Below, piece after piece: positions 1 through 9,194 of a stretch of DNA of 64,000 nucleotides. How positions within the stretch are numbered: position 1 is the first letter of the stretch; each line of letters begins with the position of its first letter. The translations under genes and the position numbers were made by a program. The stretch spans positions 1-64,000 of the forward strand of contig NZ_JAIRCA020000012.1 in the NCBI RefSeq assembly GCF_020089495.2. Reading direction: 5' to 3'. The notes below the pieces were generated by a model that ran no database searches, was not told where the DNA came from, and was given only the letters and a program-made list of their open reading frames with translations. Source of the stretch: Streptococcus mitis subsp. hohhotensis. Its GTDB lineage: Bacteria > Bacillota > Bacilli > Lactobacillales > Streptococcaceae.

Positions 1-2850
1 TTAGCCTTATCTGCTGCATCTTTAGCTGCATCTTTAGCTGCTTTCTTCTCGTCATCTGTCAAGTCTGTACGAGCGTCAATTGCTGCTTCCTTAGCTTTAA
101 GAGCGTCATCAATTGCTTTCTTAGCTTCTGGTTTAGCTTTGGCTTCTGGATTTACAGCTTTAACATCTGCTACACCTTTATCTTTAGCACCATCTACTGC
201 TGTTTGCGCTTCTGCTGCTTTTTCTGGTGTTTCTGCGTTGCTTGGTTGAGCATCGATTGCATCTGTTGCTTCCTTAGCTTTTGCTTGAGCTTCTTCTTTG
301 GCTTTAGCTTTCTCTTCATCTGTGAGATCGTTACGGCCAGCGATTTCTGCTTCTTTCTTAGCTAATTCATCCGCTACTGCTTTCTTAGCTGCTTCTTTAG
401 CTACTGGGTTAACTTTTGCAATTTCACCAGTTCCTGCTTCTTTAGCTTTATCTACTTCTGCATTGCTTGGTGCTGCATCAATTGCTGCTTTAGCTTTATC
501 TGCTGCTTTTTTAGCTGCTTCTTTAGCTGCTTTCTTCTCGTCATCTGTCAAGTCTGTACGAGCGTCAATTGCGTCTTCCTTAGCTTTAAGAGCGTCATCA
601 ATAGCTTTCTTAGCTTCTGGTTTAGCTTTGGCTTCTGGATTGATTGCTTCAACTGCTCCAGTACCAGCGTCTTTAGCTGTATCTACTGCTGCATCTGTTG
701 TTGCTGCATCAATTGCTGCTTTAGCCTTATCTGCTTCTGCTTTAGCTAGATCTTTCGCTGCTTTCTTCTCGTCATCTGTCAAGTCTGTACGAGCGTCAAT
801 TGCTGCTTCCTTAGCTTTAAGAGCGTCGTCGATGGCTTTCTTAGCTGCTGGTTTCTTAGCCGCTGCTGGATCTACAGCTTTAACATCTGCTACACCTTTA
901 TCTTTTGCACCATTTACTGCTGTTTGTGCTTTTTCTGCTGCTTCTGGTGTTGCTGCGTTACTTGGTTGAGCATCGATTGCATCTGTTGCTTCCTTAGCTT
1001 TATCTTGCGCATCTTTCTTAGCTGCTGCTTTTTCTTCATCAGTTAAGTCAGTACGTCCGTCGATGGCTTTTTCTTTCTCAGCTAATTCATCTGCGATTGC
1101 TTTCTTAGCTGCTTCTTTAGCTACTGGGTTTACAGCTTTAACGTCTGCTACACCTTTATCTTTTGCATCATTTACTGCTGTTTGAGCTTCTGCTGCTTCT
1201 GGTGTTGCTGCGTTATCTGGCTGTGCATTAATAGCGTCTGTTGCTGCTTTTGCTTTCGCTTTTGCATCTTCCTTAGCTGCTGCTTTTTCTGCGTCAGTTA
1301 AGTCAGTACGCGCATCGATGGCTTTTTCTTTCTCAGCTAATTCATCTGCAACTGCTTTCTTAGCTGCTTCTTTAGCTACTGGGTTTACTTTCGCTATTTC
1401 TCCAGTTCCTGCTTCTTTAGCTGTATCTACCGCTGCGTCTGTTGTTGCTGCATCGATGGCATCTGTTGCTTTCTTAGCTTCTGCTGCTGCTTTATCTTTA
1501 GCTGCTTTCTTCTCGTCATCTGTCAAGTCTGTACGAGCGTCAATTGCATCTACTTTAGCTTTAAGAGCATCTTCAACTGCTTTCTTAGCTGCTGGTTTCT
1601 TAGCCGCTGCTGGATCTACAGCTTTAACATCTGCTACACCTTTATCTTTAGCACCATTTACTGCTGTTTGAGCTTCTGCTGCTGCTTCTGGTGTTGCTGC
1701 GTTGCTTGGTTGAGCATCGATTGCATCTGTTGCTGCTTTTGCTTTCGCTTTTGCGTCGTCCTTAGCTGCTGCTTTTTCTTCATCAGTTAAGTCTGTACGT
1801 CCATCGATTGCTTCTTCTTTCTTAGCTAATTCATCTGCGATTGCTTTCTTAGCTGCTGCTTTCGCTACTGGGTTTACAGCTTTAACATCTGCTACACCTT
1901 TATCTTTAGCATCATTTACTGCTGTTTGAGCTGCTGCTGCTGCTTCTGGTGTTGCTGCGTTATCTGGCTGTGCATTAATAGCGTCTGTTGCTGCTTTTGC
2001 TTTCGCTTTTGCGTCGTCCTTAGCTGCTGCTTTTTCTGCATCTGTTAAGTCAGTACGTCCGTCGATGGCTTTTTCTTTCTCAGCTAATTCATCTGCGATT
2101 GCTTTCTTAGCTGCTTCTTTAGCTACTGGGTTTACAGATTTAACGTCTGCTACACCTTTATCTTTTGCATCATTTACTGCTGTTTGTGCTGTTGCTGCTG
2201 CTTCTGGTGTTTCTGCGTTATCTGGCTGTGCATTAATAGCGTCTGTTGCTGCTTTGGCTTTCGCTTTTGCATCTTCCTTAGCTGCTGCTTTTTCTGCGTC
2301 AGTTAAGTCAGTACGTGCATCGATTGCTTTTTCTTTCTCAGCTAATTCATCCGCAACTGCTTTCTTAGCTGCTTCTTTAGCTACTGGATTTACTTTCGCA
2401 ATTTCACCAGTACCAGCAGTTTTAGCTGCATCTACTGCATCGTTTGTTGTTGCAGAGTCGATAGCCTTAGTTGCTTCTGCTGCTGCCGTATTATTTTTCG
2501 CAATTGCTGCGTCTTTTTCTGCTTGTGTTAGATTTGGATTTGCTTTAATAGCGTCTTCTTTCGCTTTACGAGCTGCTTCAACATCTGCTTTTGCTGCATC
2601 TTTCTTAGCTACTACTGGATTATCTCCTGCGATTGCAGTTGTTCCTGCGTCTTTAGCCGTATCAAGAGCTGTTTTTGTAGCAGCATCATTAATTGCTGTC
2701 AAAGCTGCTGTTTTGTCAGCATTTACTTTATCGATTGCTGCTTGTTTCTCATCATCAGTAGCATTTGGAGTTTTATTGATGGCAGCAATTTGGGCTTCTG
2801 CTGCTTTTTCTACTGCCTCAATAGCTGGTTGTTTATCAAGAGTTACAAAG
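1..2850 (-). repeat. Tandem DUF1542-like repeat array inside the surface protein gene
   Basis: Units of roughly 225-264 bases recur head to tail. The landmark encoding KAIDxRTDL(T) sits near 1315, 1540, 1804, 2062 and 2320, giving spacings of 225, 264, 258 and 258 bases. Two unit flavours are interspersed, one with GEIAKVNPVAK and one with GVADVKxVNPVAK. Neighbouring units are nearly identical at DNA level, which suggests recent unequal recombination. The array continues past the left edge, so its true copy number cannot be read here. Confidence 0.85.
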
Positions 2851-5690
2851 TCTGACAATGGTTTTTTATCTGTAGATCCATCTGTATATGTTACTACAAG
2901 ATTTCCAGCGTTATCTTTTTCTACTGATTTAATCTTAGTCTTAGCATCTGCAGCATCTACAGTTTTACCTTTTTTGTCTGCAAAGTTGGCATCATCATTA
3001 GTTTGAGCATACTCAATTTGCAGTTTTTCTTTGATTTTATCTAAGTCATCTGCTGTTACATTAGCTGGGTCTGCTACAGCTACTTTTTCTGTTGGAGCTG
3101 CAATGTCATATTTAGATGTTTGATTTTTAACTACGAATCGAGCATACCCTGGTTTTTCTTTCGCGTTTTTATCTACATCTAGCGCTCTATAATCAGTGTT
3201 TGAAAGTTTACCATCGTTGTCTTTAGAAACGATAAAACTTGTCCACGCTTTTCCAGCTGTAAGGTTTGTAGTGCCAGTCATCTTGATAGTAGCTGTTCTT
3301 TTATCTTCAGATACTGAACCTTCTCCTGTAACCACACCATCTTCAACTTTACCTGTTGTCAATTTGAATCCATTCGCGTTATTCCATGTAACATCTCCAG
3401 GTCCACGTAGGTAAAGATCTTTAACTTCATTTTCATCTGAACCTTTGAATGTTAAATCAGTGTTTTCACCTGAATAAACATAGATTTCTTTGTTGGTTTG
3501 ATTTGAGTATGGAAGTTCTACTGTTGGAGCTACGTTTACAAAATCTGCTAATGCTTTTGTATCTTTAGAACCATCTTTATAGGTTACTACAACATTATTT
3601 CCTTCTCTAGTAATGCTTTCAATACGATCAGTTTGGTTTTCAACGTCTTTTCCTTGTTTATCAAGAAGATTTTTATCTGGGTTTGTAGTAGAGTATTGAA
3701 TCTTAATACTGTCTTTAATCTGGTTAAACTCGTCTTCTGTGATATTATTAGCATTCGCTACAGAAATTTTTGTCTCTGGATTCTTAATATCATATTTTGC
3801 TGTTTGAGCTTTTAAGACAATTCTGAATGAACCTGGGTCATTTGCATATGAAGATCCAGTCGCAGTGTTGTTAATGTATGCTCCATCTGTATCTGTTGCA
3901 GTTGCATAACGAGTTACAACTGGAAGTTCCGCACTTTCTGTTGTAGGAAGTGTTATTTTCTTAACTGGTGTTCCACCTTCTGTATCTTTTGTGATTTTAC
4001 CTCTAATATGAACAACTGCAGGTTTATCTGCTGTTGCTGGTGTTTCTGTAGAGATTTTCTCGACTACTGTGTCATATTCGTTATTCAATATATTTGGATT
4101 TGATGCATCTTTAGGTGGTTGTTCTACATTTCCACCGCGGGTTATTGTTGCTGATGCTACTTTTCCATTATCATCCTTAAATTTAATCGGAATATCGAAG
4201 TCTTCATTAGCATATACATAAACGTCTTTTTTACCATCTACAGAGAAAGGAATTTCTACCGTTGGAGCTGCGTTTGTACGTGCAACACTTGCAACTGGGG
4301 TAGTATCTACTGAATCGTCTTTATAGGTAACAGTAACTGTTCCGTCGGCAACCGCGATTTCTTTCACTACTGAAGATCTATCTGCTAAGACTTCCCCTTT
4401 GTGAGACGCTAGTCGAGCATCTTGTGTCGTTGCCTTATCAGAATATTGAATCTTAATTTTCTCTTTGATTTTAGTAATATCAGGCGCAGTCAAGTTGTTA
4501 ATATCAGCAACACCAACTTTATTCTCCTCTGTTACTGGTTGAATATCATATTTGTATGTTTGAGATTTAACAACTAAGTTAAACGCACCAGGAGCATTTA
4601 AGTTGCTACCTCCAGATAGTTTATTACCATTAGAATCTTCAAGTTCTAAATATCTTGCTCCTAATACTGCTCGTTGGTTTTCAGCTTTCGTATAATCTTT
4701 AATCCCTTTAAAGGTATCGTTTGGTTTACCAGTAATTTTAATTTTTACTGGACCTGGAGTATCGCTTAGTGTTTGATGATAACTCCATCCATAACCGTCT
4801 ATTTCAACTTCTTCTTCGGGAGGCATAGTTCCTCTTCTGTATTTTGTATAAGCTATCGCTTGATCACTTTTCGATTTTAGTACGAACTGACCACTTCCAG
4901 CTTTAACTGTTGCTCTTTTGATATTTCCAGCTGTTGAGTTAACTGTAATATTGACATCTGCATTTTCTTCATTGTAAAGGTAAATTTCTTTTCCATTAGA
5001 ATATTCCATAGAATAAGTAAAGGTACCTTGAGTTTCAGTTGTCTCAGCACGGAAAGCATTGTTTTTGTCTAATGCTTGTCCATTACGTGAGTCTTTAGAT
5101 CCTGTGTTTTCGATTGAGTTAGATTCTGGATTTTTCTCAGTGTTATCTGCTTTTTTACCTACAGTTGGTTGTCCGTTAGTAGTGTCTACTGCTGGAGTTT
5201 CTTTTTTCTCTACAGGCTTGTTTCTTAATCCAGCGTTAGCTGTAGTGACAAGTTTGCTGTAAGCTTTTTTTAGTTCAGCTTGAGTAGTTGCATTCGCTAA
5301 TGTAGCTTTTGCAGCTTCTAAGTCAGCTTTTAATACTGCAACACTTTCTTCTGTTTTGTTATCGTAAGAACCGTTAGAAAGTTTTGTCTCAATTTCTGAA
5401 ATTAAATTTGTCAACTCTGACTTGTCCAAAGTTGGAGTTGTTGCTTCTGCTGGTTTAGCAGTAGCCTCTTCCGAAATTGTTTTGTCTTCAGTGGCTTTTG
5501 CTGGAGCTTCTACAGATGGTGTATCTTGTTTGCTTAGCTCATTAGCTGATACAGCTCCATTACCTAAGAACATGAAAAGAGCAGCGACCGCTACACTAGC
5601 CGCTCCAAAGCTATATTTACGAATCGAATAACGCGTGACCTTTTCACGGTGCAAACGTTCAACACGACTCATAGAGTTTTTGTGTTCCAT
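1..5690 (-). CDS. Giant YSIRK-signal surface protein with three-helix repeats (C-terminus beyond window)
   Basis: About 1,896 residues are visible and the reading frame runs off the left edge, so the C-terminus, presumably with an LPxTG anchor, is missing. The N-terminus has a YSIRK-type export signal (RYSIRKYSFGAAS, then a hydrophobic stretch ending near AVSA). A FIVAR-like helical stretch follows at about residues 55-120. Next come three tandem ~240-residue modules that each pair a beta-rich segment (EIYLYNEEN, DVYVYANED, EIYVYSGEN) with an IKIQYS...VTYKDGS segment. From about position 2850 to the edge lies a long array of Ala/Lys/Asp-rich repeats of 75-88 residues (KAIDxRTDLTDAEKAAAK), resembling DUF1542/GA-type three-helix rods. 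The start is the ATG preceded by AGGAG. The likely role is a long cell-wall stalk for adhesion; the exact ligand is unknown. Confidence 0.85.
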   Translation of the reverse strand, partial: MEHKNSMSRVERLHREKVTRYSIRKYSFGAASVAVAALFMFLGNGAVSANELSKQDTPSVEAPAKATEDKTISEEATAKPAEATTPTLDKSELTNLISEIETKLSNGSYDNKTEESVAVLKADLEAAKATLANATTQAELKKAYSKLVTTANAGLRNKPVEKKETPAVDTTNGQPTVGKKADNTEKNPESNSIENTGSKDSRNGQALDKNNAFRAETTETQGTFTYSMEYSNGKEIYLYNEENADVNITVNSTAGNIKRATVKAGSGQFVLKSKSDQAIAYTKYRRGTMPPEEEVEIDGYGWSYHQTLSDTPGPVKIKITGKPNDTFKGIKDYTKAENQRAVLGARYLELEDSNGNKLSGGSNLNAPGAFNLVVKSQTYKYDIQPVTEENKVGVADINNLTAPDITKIKEKIKIQYSDKATTQDARLASHKGEVLADRSSVVKEIAVADGTVTVTYKDDSVDTTPVASVARTNAAPTVEIPFSVDGKKDVYVYANEDFDIPIKFKDDNGKVASATITRGGNVEQPPKDASNPNILNNEYDTVVEKISTETPATADKPAVVHIRGKITKDTEGGTPVKKITLPTTESAELPVVTRYATATDTDGAYINNTATGSSYANDPGSFRIVLKAQTAKYDIKNPETKISVANANNITEDEFNQIKDSIKIQYSTTNPDKNLLDKQGKDVENQTDRIESITREGNNVVVTYKDGSKDTKALADFVNVAPTVELPYSNQTNKEIYVYSGENTDLTFKGSDENEVKDLYLRGPGDVTWNNANGFKLTTGKVEDGVVTGEGSVSEDKRTATIKMTGTTNLTAGKAWTSFIVSKDNDGKLSNTDYRALDVDKNAKEKPGYARFVVKNQTSKYDIAAPTEKVAVADPANVTADDLDKIKEKLQIEYAQTNDDANFADKKGKTVDAADAKTKIKSVEKDNAGNLVVTYTDGSTDKKPLSDFVTLDKQPAIEAVEKAAEAQIAAINKTPNATDDEKQAAIDKVNADKTAALTAINDAATKTALDTAKDAGTTAIAGDNPVVAKKDAAKADVEAARKAKEDAIKANPNLTQAEKDAAIAKNNTAAAEATKAIDSATTNDAVDAAKTAGTGEIAKVNPVAKEAAKKAVADELAEKEKAIDARTDLTDAEKAAAKEDAKAKAKAATDAINAQPDNAETPEAAATAQTAVNDAKDKGVADVKSVNPVAKEAAKKAIADELAEKEKAIDGRTDLTDAEKAAAKDDAKAKAKAATDAINAQPDNAATPEAAAAAQTAVNDAKDKGVADVKAVNPVAKAAAKKAIADELAKKEEAIDGRTDLTDEEKAAAKDDAKAKAKAATDAIDAQPSNAATPEAAAEAQTAVNGAKDKGVADVKAVDPAAAKKPAAKKAVEDALKAKVDAIDARTDLTDDEKKAAKDKAAAEAKKATDAIDAATTDAAVDTAKEAGTGEIAKVNPVAKEAAKKAVADELAEKEKAIDARTDLTDAEKAAAKEDAKAKAKAATDAINAQPDNAATPEAAEAQTAVNDAKDKGVADVKAVNPVAKEAAKKAIADELAEKEKAIDGRTDLTDEEKAAAKKDAQDKAKEATDAIDAQPSNAATPEAAEKAQTAVNGAKDKGVADVKAVDPAAAKKPAAKKAIDDALKAKEAAIDARTDLTDDEKKAAKDLAKAEADKAKAAIDAATTDAAVDTAKDAGTGAVEAINPEAKAKPEAKKAIDDALKAKEDAIDARTDLTDDEKKAAKEAAKKAADKAKAAIDAAPSNAEVDKAKEAGTGEIAKVNPVAKEAAKKAVADELAKKEAEIAGRNDLTDEEKAKAKEEAQAKAKEATDAIDAQPSNAETPEKAAEAQTAVDGAKDKGVADVKAVNPEAKAKPEAKKAIDDALKAKEAAIDARTDLTDDEKKAAKDAAKDAADKA

Positions 5691-6042
5691 TTTTTTCTCC
5701 TTTTGGAAATTAGTTGATTTAGCTTCTACATAACAAAATTTATCACTTAAAACGAATAAGCAATATTCTCTTATGCATGCAGAAACCTACACTCTGATTT
5801 TACCCTATTTTCAATATATATGCAAACTTTTCGACTTCAAATTTTTGCAAAAAAAAAAAGCGTTTTGGTAAAGCAAGGAATTTTCAGACAATTTAAATTT
5901 GCATTTTTTTACGTTTGAATATATATTTAATCTCTATATTATACTATTGTATTTTTGTTCGATTTATACGTAATTGCAGAAGATATTACATATATATAAT
6001 TAGAATCAGAGTAAGTTTAAAAACAAGCATTGACTATTAGCC
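5691..6042. other. AT-rich intergenic region upstream of the surface protein
   Basis: No coding region is supported here. The stretch is very AT-rich and includes an 11-base A homopolymer at about 5849-5859. The promoter of the surface protein must lie here on the minus strand, but no hexamer pair stands out clearly; TTGCTT followed by TAAATT near 5740-5770 is only a weak candidate. Confidence 0.5.
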
Positions 6043-6079
6043 CAAAAGAAAACATGCTATCTAATTTGATAACATGTCC
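6043..6079 (-). terminator. Intrinsic terminator downstream of the Rpn locus
   Basis: On the minus strand ACATGTTATC and GATAGCATGT form a stem with a six-base loop, followed by TTTTCTTTT. It lies just after the stop codon of the 69-residue Rpn-tail ORF. Confidence 0.6.
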
Positions 6080-6089
6080 CCATTCTCAT

Positions 6090-6299
6090 TTATAGTAAAG
6101 CCTCAAACTCAGCGACAGTCATGCCCAATTGCTGGCTAGCAACTTCAGATGTCAAAAGATGCTTACGAACCATATCTAGGAAGGCAAAGAGTTTCCCTCT
6201 CTCCAGTCCCTGTTCAAGGCCTTCCGCCCTAGCTGTTTCCAGGGCATAATCCTGAGCCAATAACGCTTGTTCTTCTCGCATACGTAGTTGACTAAACAT
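6090..6299 (-). CDS. Free-standing Rpn C-terminal small protein (RpnS-like), duplicate
   Basis: This 69-residue ORF (starts MFSQLRMREEQALLAQDYAL) matches the last part of the Rpn protein encoded just upstream. Its middle charged segment is shorter (ARAEGLEQGLERGK), then it shares LLTSEVAS-QLGMTVAEFE with the parent. Its ATG has an excellent Shine-Dalgarno (AGGAGGA, eight bases from GGAGG to ATG), and this is the same sequence found inside the full-length gene. The preceding nuclease part of the duplicate is destroyed by two stop codons, so only the small ORF remains readable. E. coli Rpn proteins are known to be restrained by small RpnS proteins made from their own 3' ends; that this copy acts so is inference. 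Confidence 0.6.
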   Translation of the reverse strand: MFSQLRMREEQALLAQDYALETARAEGLEQGLERGKLFAFLDMVRKHLLTSEVASQQLGMTVAEFEALL

Positions 6300-6448
6300 T
6301 TTCCTGTCCTCCTCGGACTAGCTTTTGTAGTCCAGCAGTTTGTCTGCCTGACTGATAGCTCACTCAGGTTGCTGGGTAAAGGGCTTGTTGCCGAAAAACT
6401 CCAACCACGGTTTGCGAATACTATCTTTGCTGGTTTCTCTGTATTTTT
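6300..6448 (-). pseudogene. Decayed duplicate of the Rpn nuclease 3' half
   Basis: This stretch parallels 6727-6880 of the intact gene. In frame it reads KYRETSKD-IRKPWLEFFGNKPFTQ-PE, then TGA where the intact copy has Arg (CGA), and further on TAG where the intact copy has Trp in SWSEEDRK. It has no start of its own. It is the scar of a tandem duplication whose downstream part (the 69-residue ORF) stayed open. Confidence 0.75.
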
Positions 6449-6453
6449 AGATC

Positions 6454-6726
6454 TTATTTATGATGGGCTTTCAATAGCTCCTCAAACTCAGCCACGGTCA
6501 TGCCTAATTGATGGCTGGCAACTTCAGAAGTCAGGAGACCTTGACGTACTAGATTTACTAAACCTACTTTTAATCCCTGTTCAATGCCTTCTTCTCGTCC
6601 TTGTTCACGACCCTCTGCACGACCACGTTCAAGACCACGCTCTAAGCCCTTTTCCTCAGCTTGTTCCAAGGCATAGTCCTGCGCTAACAATGCTTGTTCT
6701 TCTCGCATACGTAGTTGACTAAACAT
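6454..6726 (-). CDS. Candidate intragenic RpnS: in-frame internal start in the Rpn gene
   Basis: Inside the Rpn gene the codons for EEDRK read GAGGAGGACAGGAAA directly before an in-frame ATG (Met227). This places AGGAGGA eight bases before a start codon. The resulting product is the 90-residue C-terminal tail. The decayed tandem copy keeps this same Shine-Dalgarno and ATG although its nuclease part is dead, which hints at selection on the internal start. In E. coli such intragenic small proteins block their own Rpn nuclease. Expression here is inferred, not shown. Confidence 0.5.
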   Translation of the reverse strand: MFSQLRMREEQALLAQDYALEQAEEKGLERGLERGRAEGREQGREEGIEQGLKVGLVNLVRQGLLTSEVASHQLGMTVAEFEELLKAHHK

Positions 6727-7404
6727 TTTCCTGTCCTCCTCGGACCAGCTCTTGTAGTCCAGCAGTTGATCTGCTTGACTGATGGCTCGCTCGGGTTCTT
6801 GAGTAAAGGGCTTATTACCAAAAAACTCCAACCACGGTTTGCGAACCTCGTCTTTGCTGGTTTCTCTGTATTTTTTTAATTCCAAGAATGCCATCTTAAC
6901 CAGATGGTTTTCTTGTCCATTGTTTGTGATGGTTAAGACCTCACCTGTCGTATCCTCTCGCATGCTAAAGCTATGAAAAGCTAGGTCATCTGAGAAATAA
7001 TTGCTGTCCACAATTGCAATAGCATAAACTGGTGCGATGTGTTTGTAACTCTGGTGGGTGTCACCTTCACGTTGACGGATTTTTTCAAGGTTTTGATTGA
7101 CCTGACTGCACAAGTAAGCCCACAGGCGATTGATGAAAAAATTCTGATGATGCACCTGAATCTCAATAATTACCTGAGTGCCATTATCCAACTCCGCCAA
7201 GACATCAATACTTGTATAGAAATCCTGCGCTGAGTACGGCAGGGAAGGCAAGACGTGAATATTGCTTCCCTCTAAGATAGTTACATTTTTAGCTGGTAAG
7301 TCCAGCATATCGCGAATAAATTGACAAGTGATTTCTGGATTGCTGAAAATTTTCTTAGCAACCAAGTCATTGGTTGGGCTAATGCCCGGATGTCTTAAAG
7401 TCAT
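6454..7404 (-). CDS. Rpn family PD-(D/E)XK nuclease (recombination-promoting nuclease/putative transposase)
   Basis: The 316-residue protein has the family layout. An N-terminal nuclease domain carries the core TSIDVLAEL followed by VIIEIQVHH (Asp and Glu-x-Gln of a PD-(D/E)XK fold), then a helical region. The C-terminal tail is low-complexity and charged (repeated GLERGxERG and GREEG), ending in a small helical cap (LLTSEVASHQLGMTVAEFEELL). The start has GGAGG six bases upstream and a TATAAT hexamer in front. Family members are toxic DNA endonucleases linked to recombination and phage defence. The charged tail of near-repeats is typical and variable. An internal start with its own Shine-Dalgarno lies at codon 227. 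Confidence 0.85.
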   Translation of the reverse strand: MTLRHPGISPTNDLVAKKIFSNPEITCQFIRDMLDLPAKNVTILEGSNIHVLPSLPYSAQDFYTSIDVLAELDNGTQVIIEIQVHHQNFFINRLWAYLCSQVNQNLEKIRQREGDTHQSYKHIAPVYAIAIVDSNYFSDDLAFHSFSMREDTTGEVLTITNNGQENHLVKMAFLELKKYRETSKDEVRKPWLEFFGNKPFTQEPERAISQADQLLDYKSWSEEDRKMFSQLRMREEQALLAQDYALEQAEEKGLERGLERGRAEGREQGREEGIEQGLKVGLVNLVRQGLLTSEVASHQLGMTVAEFEELLKAHHK

Positions 7405-7440
7405 CCATTTCCTCCTTCTATTATACCATAGTTTTAAATC
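7405..7440 (-). promoter_or_regulatory. Rpn promoter and ribosome binding site
   Basis: Reading the minus strand toward the gene, TGGTATAAT is followed within a few bases by AAGGAGG and the ATG of the nuclease gene. The -10 hexamer is perfect. No good -35 hexamer was identified, and the leader is very short. Confidence 0.5.
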
Positions 7441-7504
7441 TAATTTTGTTAGATTCGATGGTTCTATCTATTTATTCGAAAAGGAAATGAATTGTGAAGA
7501 TATT

Positions 7505-9193
7505 TTATCTCGTTTCAACTAAAATATGAGCTTGATCAATCAGCTGTCCATCAACAGTCAGATTCAGATAGAAATCCAAGGTCTTGTCGGCAGCAAAATA
7601 CAGAGTTGGTATGCTCAAGTCTTTTTTGCTTTCCCCTGCTTGGAATTGAAGGACTTGAATCTCGTCCTTATAGGCGACACCATGGACACCTGTCCCTGGT
7701 TGAATCGAAATCTTAGCTTCCAAAGGAGTATTACTTTCGCTACGTTCAATCCTAAAATGAAGAGTCTCTCCCTTTGTCACAGCTAGACTTTTTTCTGCAA
7801 ATGCTAGGCCCTGAACAACTTCTGTTTTTGATAAGCTAGGAGTTTTATAGAGGGAAATCTTGGTCAATACAGGCATAGATTGTGACTCTGTAATCATAAC
7901 GCGCACCTTCTGTGCCTCTACTAGCGGACCTCGTAAGAGACGCTTATGACCAACTGTGAAGCCCGTACCAAATTCCTGCCAGACGCCATCCACCTCTACT
8001 TGCACATGAAAAGCAGCGATTCGTTGCCCTAGCTTCAAATCTTCTCTTAACTCAATTACATCAAAAATTTTAGGTGACCCTAACTCAAGTTCTAACTGGA
8101 TTGGCAAGCCTACGTCGCTTGCCCAAGAGCTGGTTTTAAGGCCATCTGTCAAATAGTGACAGGCAAAGTCTGCGGAAAGAACAGGACCAGATACCTTGGC
8201 TCCCAGAGCCAAATCTTCTTTATAGAGCTCATTGCGATAGGTCGCAAATTCATAGAGGCGCTTGATATCTTTATCGTCAAAGAGCCCATCTTGATTCGGC
8301 GGAATATTAAGCAAGAGTGGAGTTCCCCGACCCACCGAGTGAAAATAGATTTCGACCAACTCCTCAAGAGACTTAGGATCCTGATCCTCATGGTAAAACC
8401 AACCTGGCCGGATGGAAACATCTGCCTCACCGATTGAAAAAATCGTGCCCGAGGGATCTCCGTGCTGAAGATAATCCAACTCTGCTTCTGTCCCTAGCTG
8501 ATCTGGTTTCACCTTTTGCCATAGGGGATCACCTGCATACCCTCGTTCATTGCCAATCCAGCGGATACTAGTGCCTTCTGTTGAAAAAATCAAGCAATCT
8601 CCTTGCAGGTCACGAATAGTTTCAAACCATTTTTCAAATTCATAATTAACCTTTTGAGCGCCCTCTCCTCTGGCACCATCCATCCAGATCTCAGCAAATT
8701 TCCCTCCATTTCCATAGGCAGGATTTGATAAAATCTCCTTCAGCTGAGCCAGATAATAGGCATTATAGTCCGCTTCTCGGTCCACATGATAGAGGGGGCT
8801 TTGGGCGTCCCACGGCGATAGGTAGACCCCCATATCCATATCAAACTCTGTGGCAGCTTGGGATACTTCAAGGAGCAAGTCTCCCTCTCCACTCCTCCAA
8901 GGACTGGCCTTGACCGAATAATCCGTATAAGCTGTCGGATAGAGTACAAAGCCGTCGTGGTGCTTGACCACCAAAATCAACTTCTTAAAGCCCGTTTCCT
9001 TGAGCACTCGAACCCACTCACGCGCATCTAACCTTGTCGGGTTAAATCGCCCAGGATCCTCCTGACCTGTCCCCCATTCCTGGTCATAAAAAGTATTAGG
9101 CCCAAAATGGATAAAGGCTGCTAGTTCATCCTCTAAATAAGCTAGCTGGGCCTGACTAGGCAAGGGCCCATGCGGTTTTATTTCTCTTACCAT
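7505..9193 (-). CDS. Alpha-L-fucosidase, GH29 family
   Basis: The 562-residue protein begins directly with a GH29 barrel: FIHFGPNTFYDQEWG, VVKHHDGFVLYPT and AEIWMDGARG, in which Asp172 is the expected nucleophile. The C-terminal ~240 residues are beta-rich and resemble F5/8-type carbohydrate-binding modules (LELELGSPKIFDVIELRED). GH29 enzymes with HHDGF and this length usually belong to the alpha-1,3/1,4 branch acting on Lewis-type fucose. No signal peptide or anchor is visible, so it probably works in the cytoplasm on imported oligosaccharides. It starts one base after the stop codon of the GH2 gene and is surely co-transcribed with it. Confidence 0.88.
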   Translation of the reverse strand: MVREIKPHGPLPSQAQLAYLEDELAAFIHFGPNTFYDQEWGTGQEDPGRFNPTRLDAREWVRVLKETGFKKLILVVKHHDGFVLYPTAYTDYSVKASPWRSGEGDLLLEVSQAATEFDMDMGVYLSPWDAQSPLYHVDREADYNAYYLAQLKEILSNPAYGNGGKFAEIWMDGARGEGAQKVNYEFEKWFETIRDLQGDCLIFSTEGTSIRWIGNERGYAGDPLWQKVKPDQLGTEAELDYLQHGDPSGTIFSIGEADVSIRPGWFYHEDQDPKSLEELVEIYFHSVGRGTPLLLNIPPNQDGLFDDKDIKRLYEFATYRNELYKEDLALGAKVSGPVLSADFACHYLTDGLKTSSWASDVGLPIQLELELGSPKIFDVIELREDLKLGQRIAAFHVQVEVDGVWQEFGTGFTVGHKRLLRGPLVEAQKVRVMITESQSMPVLTKISLYKTPSLSKTEVVQGLAFAEKSLAVTKGETLHFRIERSESNTPLEAKISIQPGTGVHGVAYKDEIQVLQFQAGESKKDLSIPTLYFAADKTLDFYLNLTVDGQLIDQAHILVETR

Positions 9194-9194
9194 A

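Noticed and set aside
298..3006. Long plus-strand open frames rich in Ala, Ser and Leu
   Set aside because: They are antisense shadows of the repeat array in the minus-strand surface protein; they lack ribosome sites and a natural composition.
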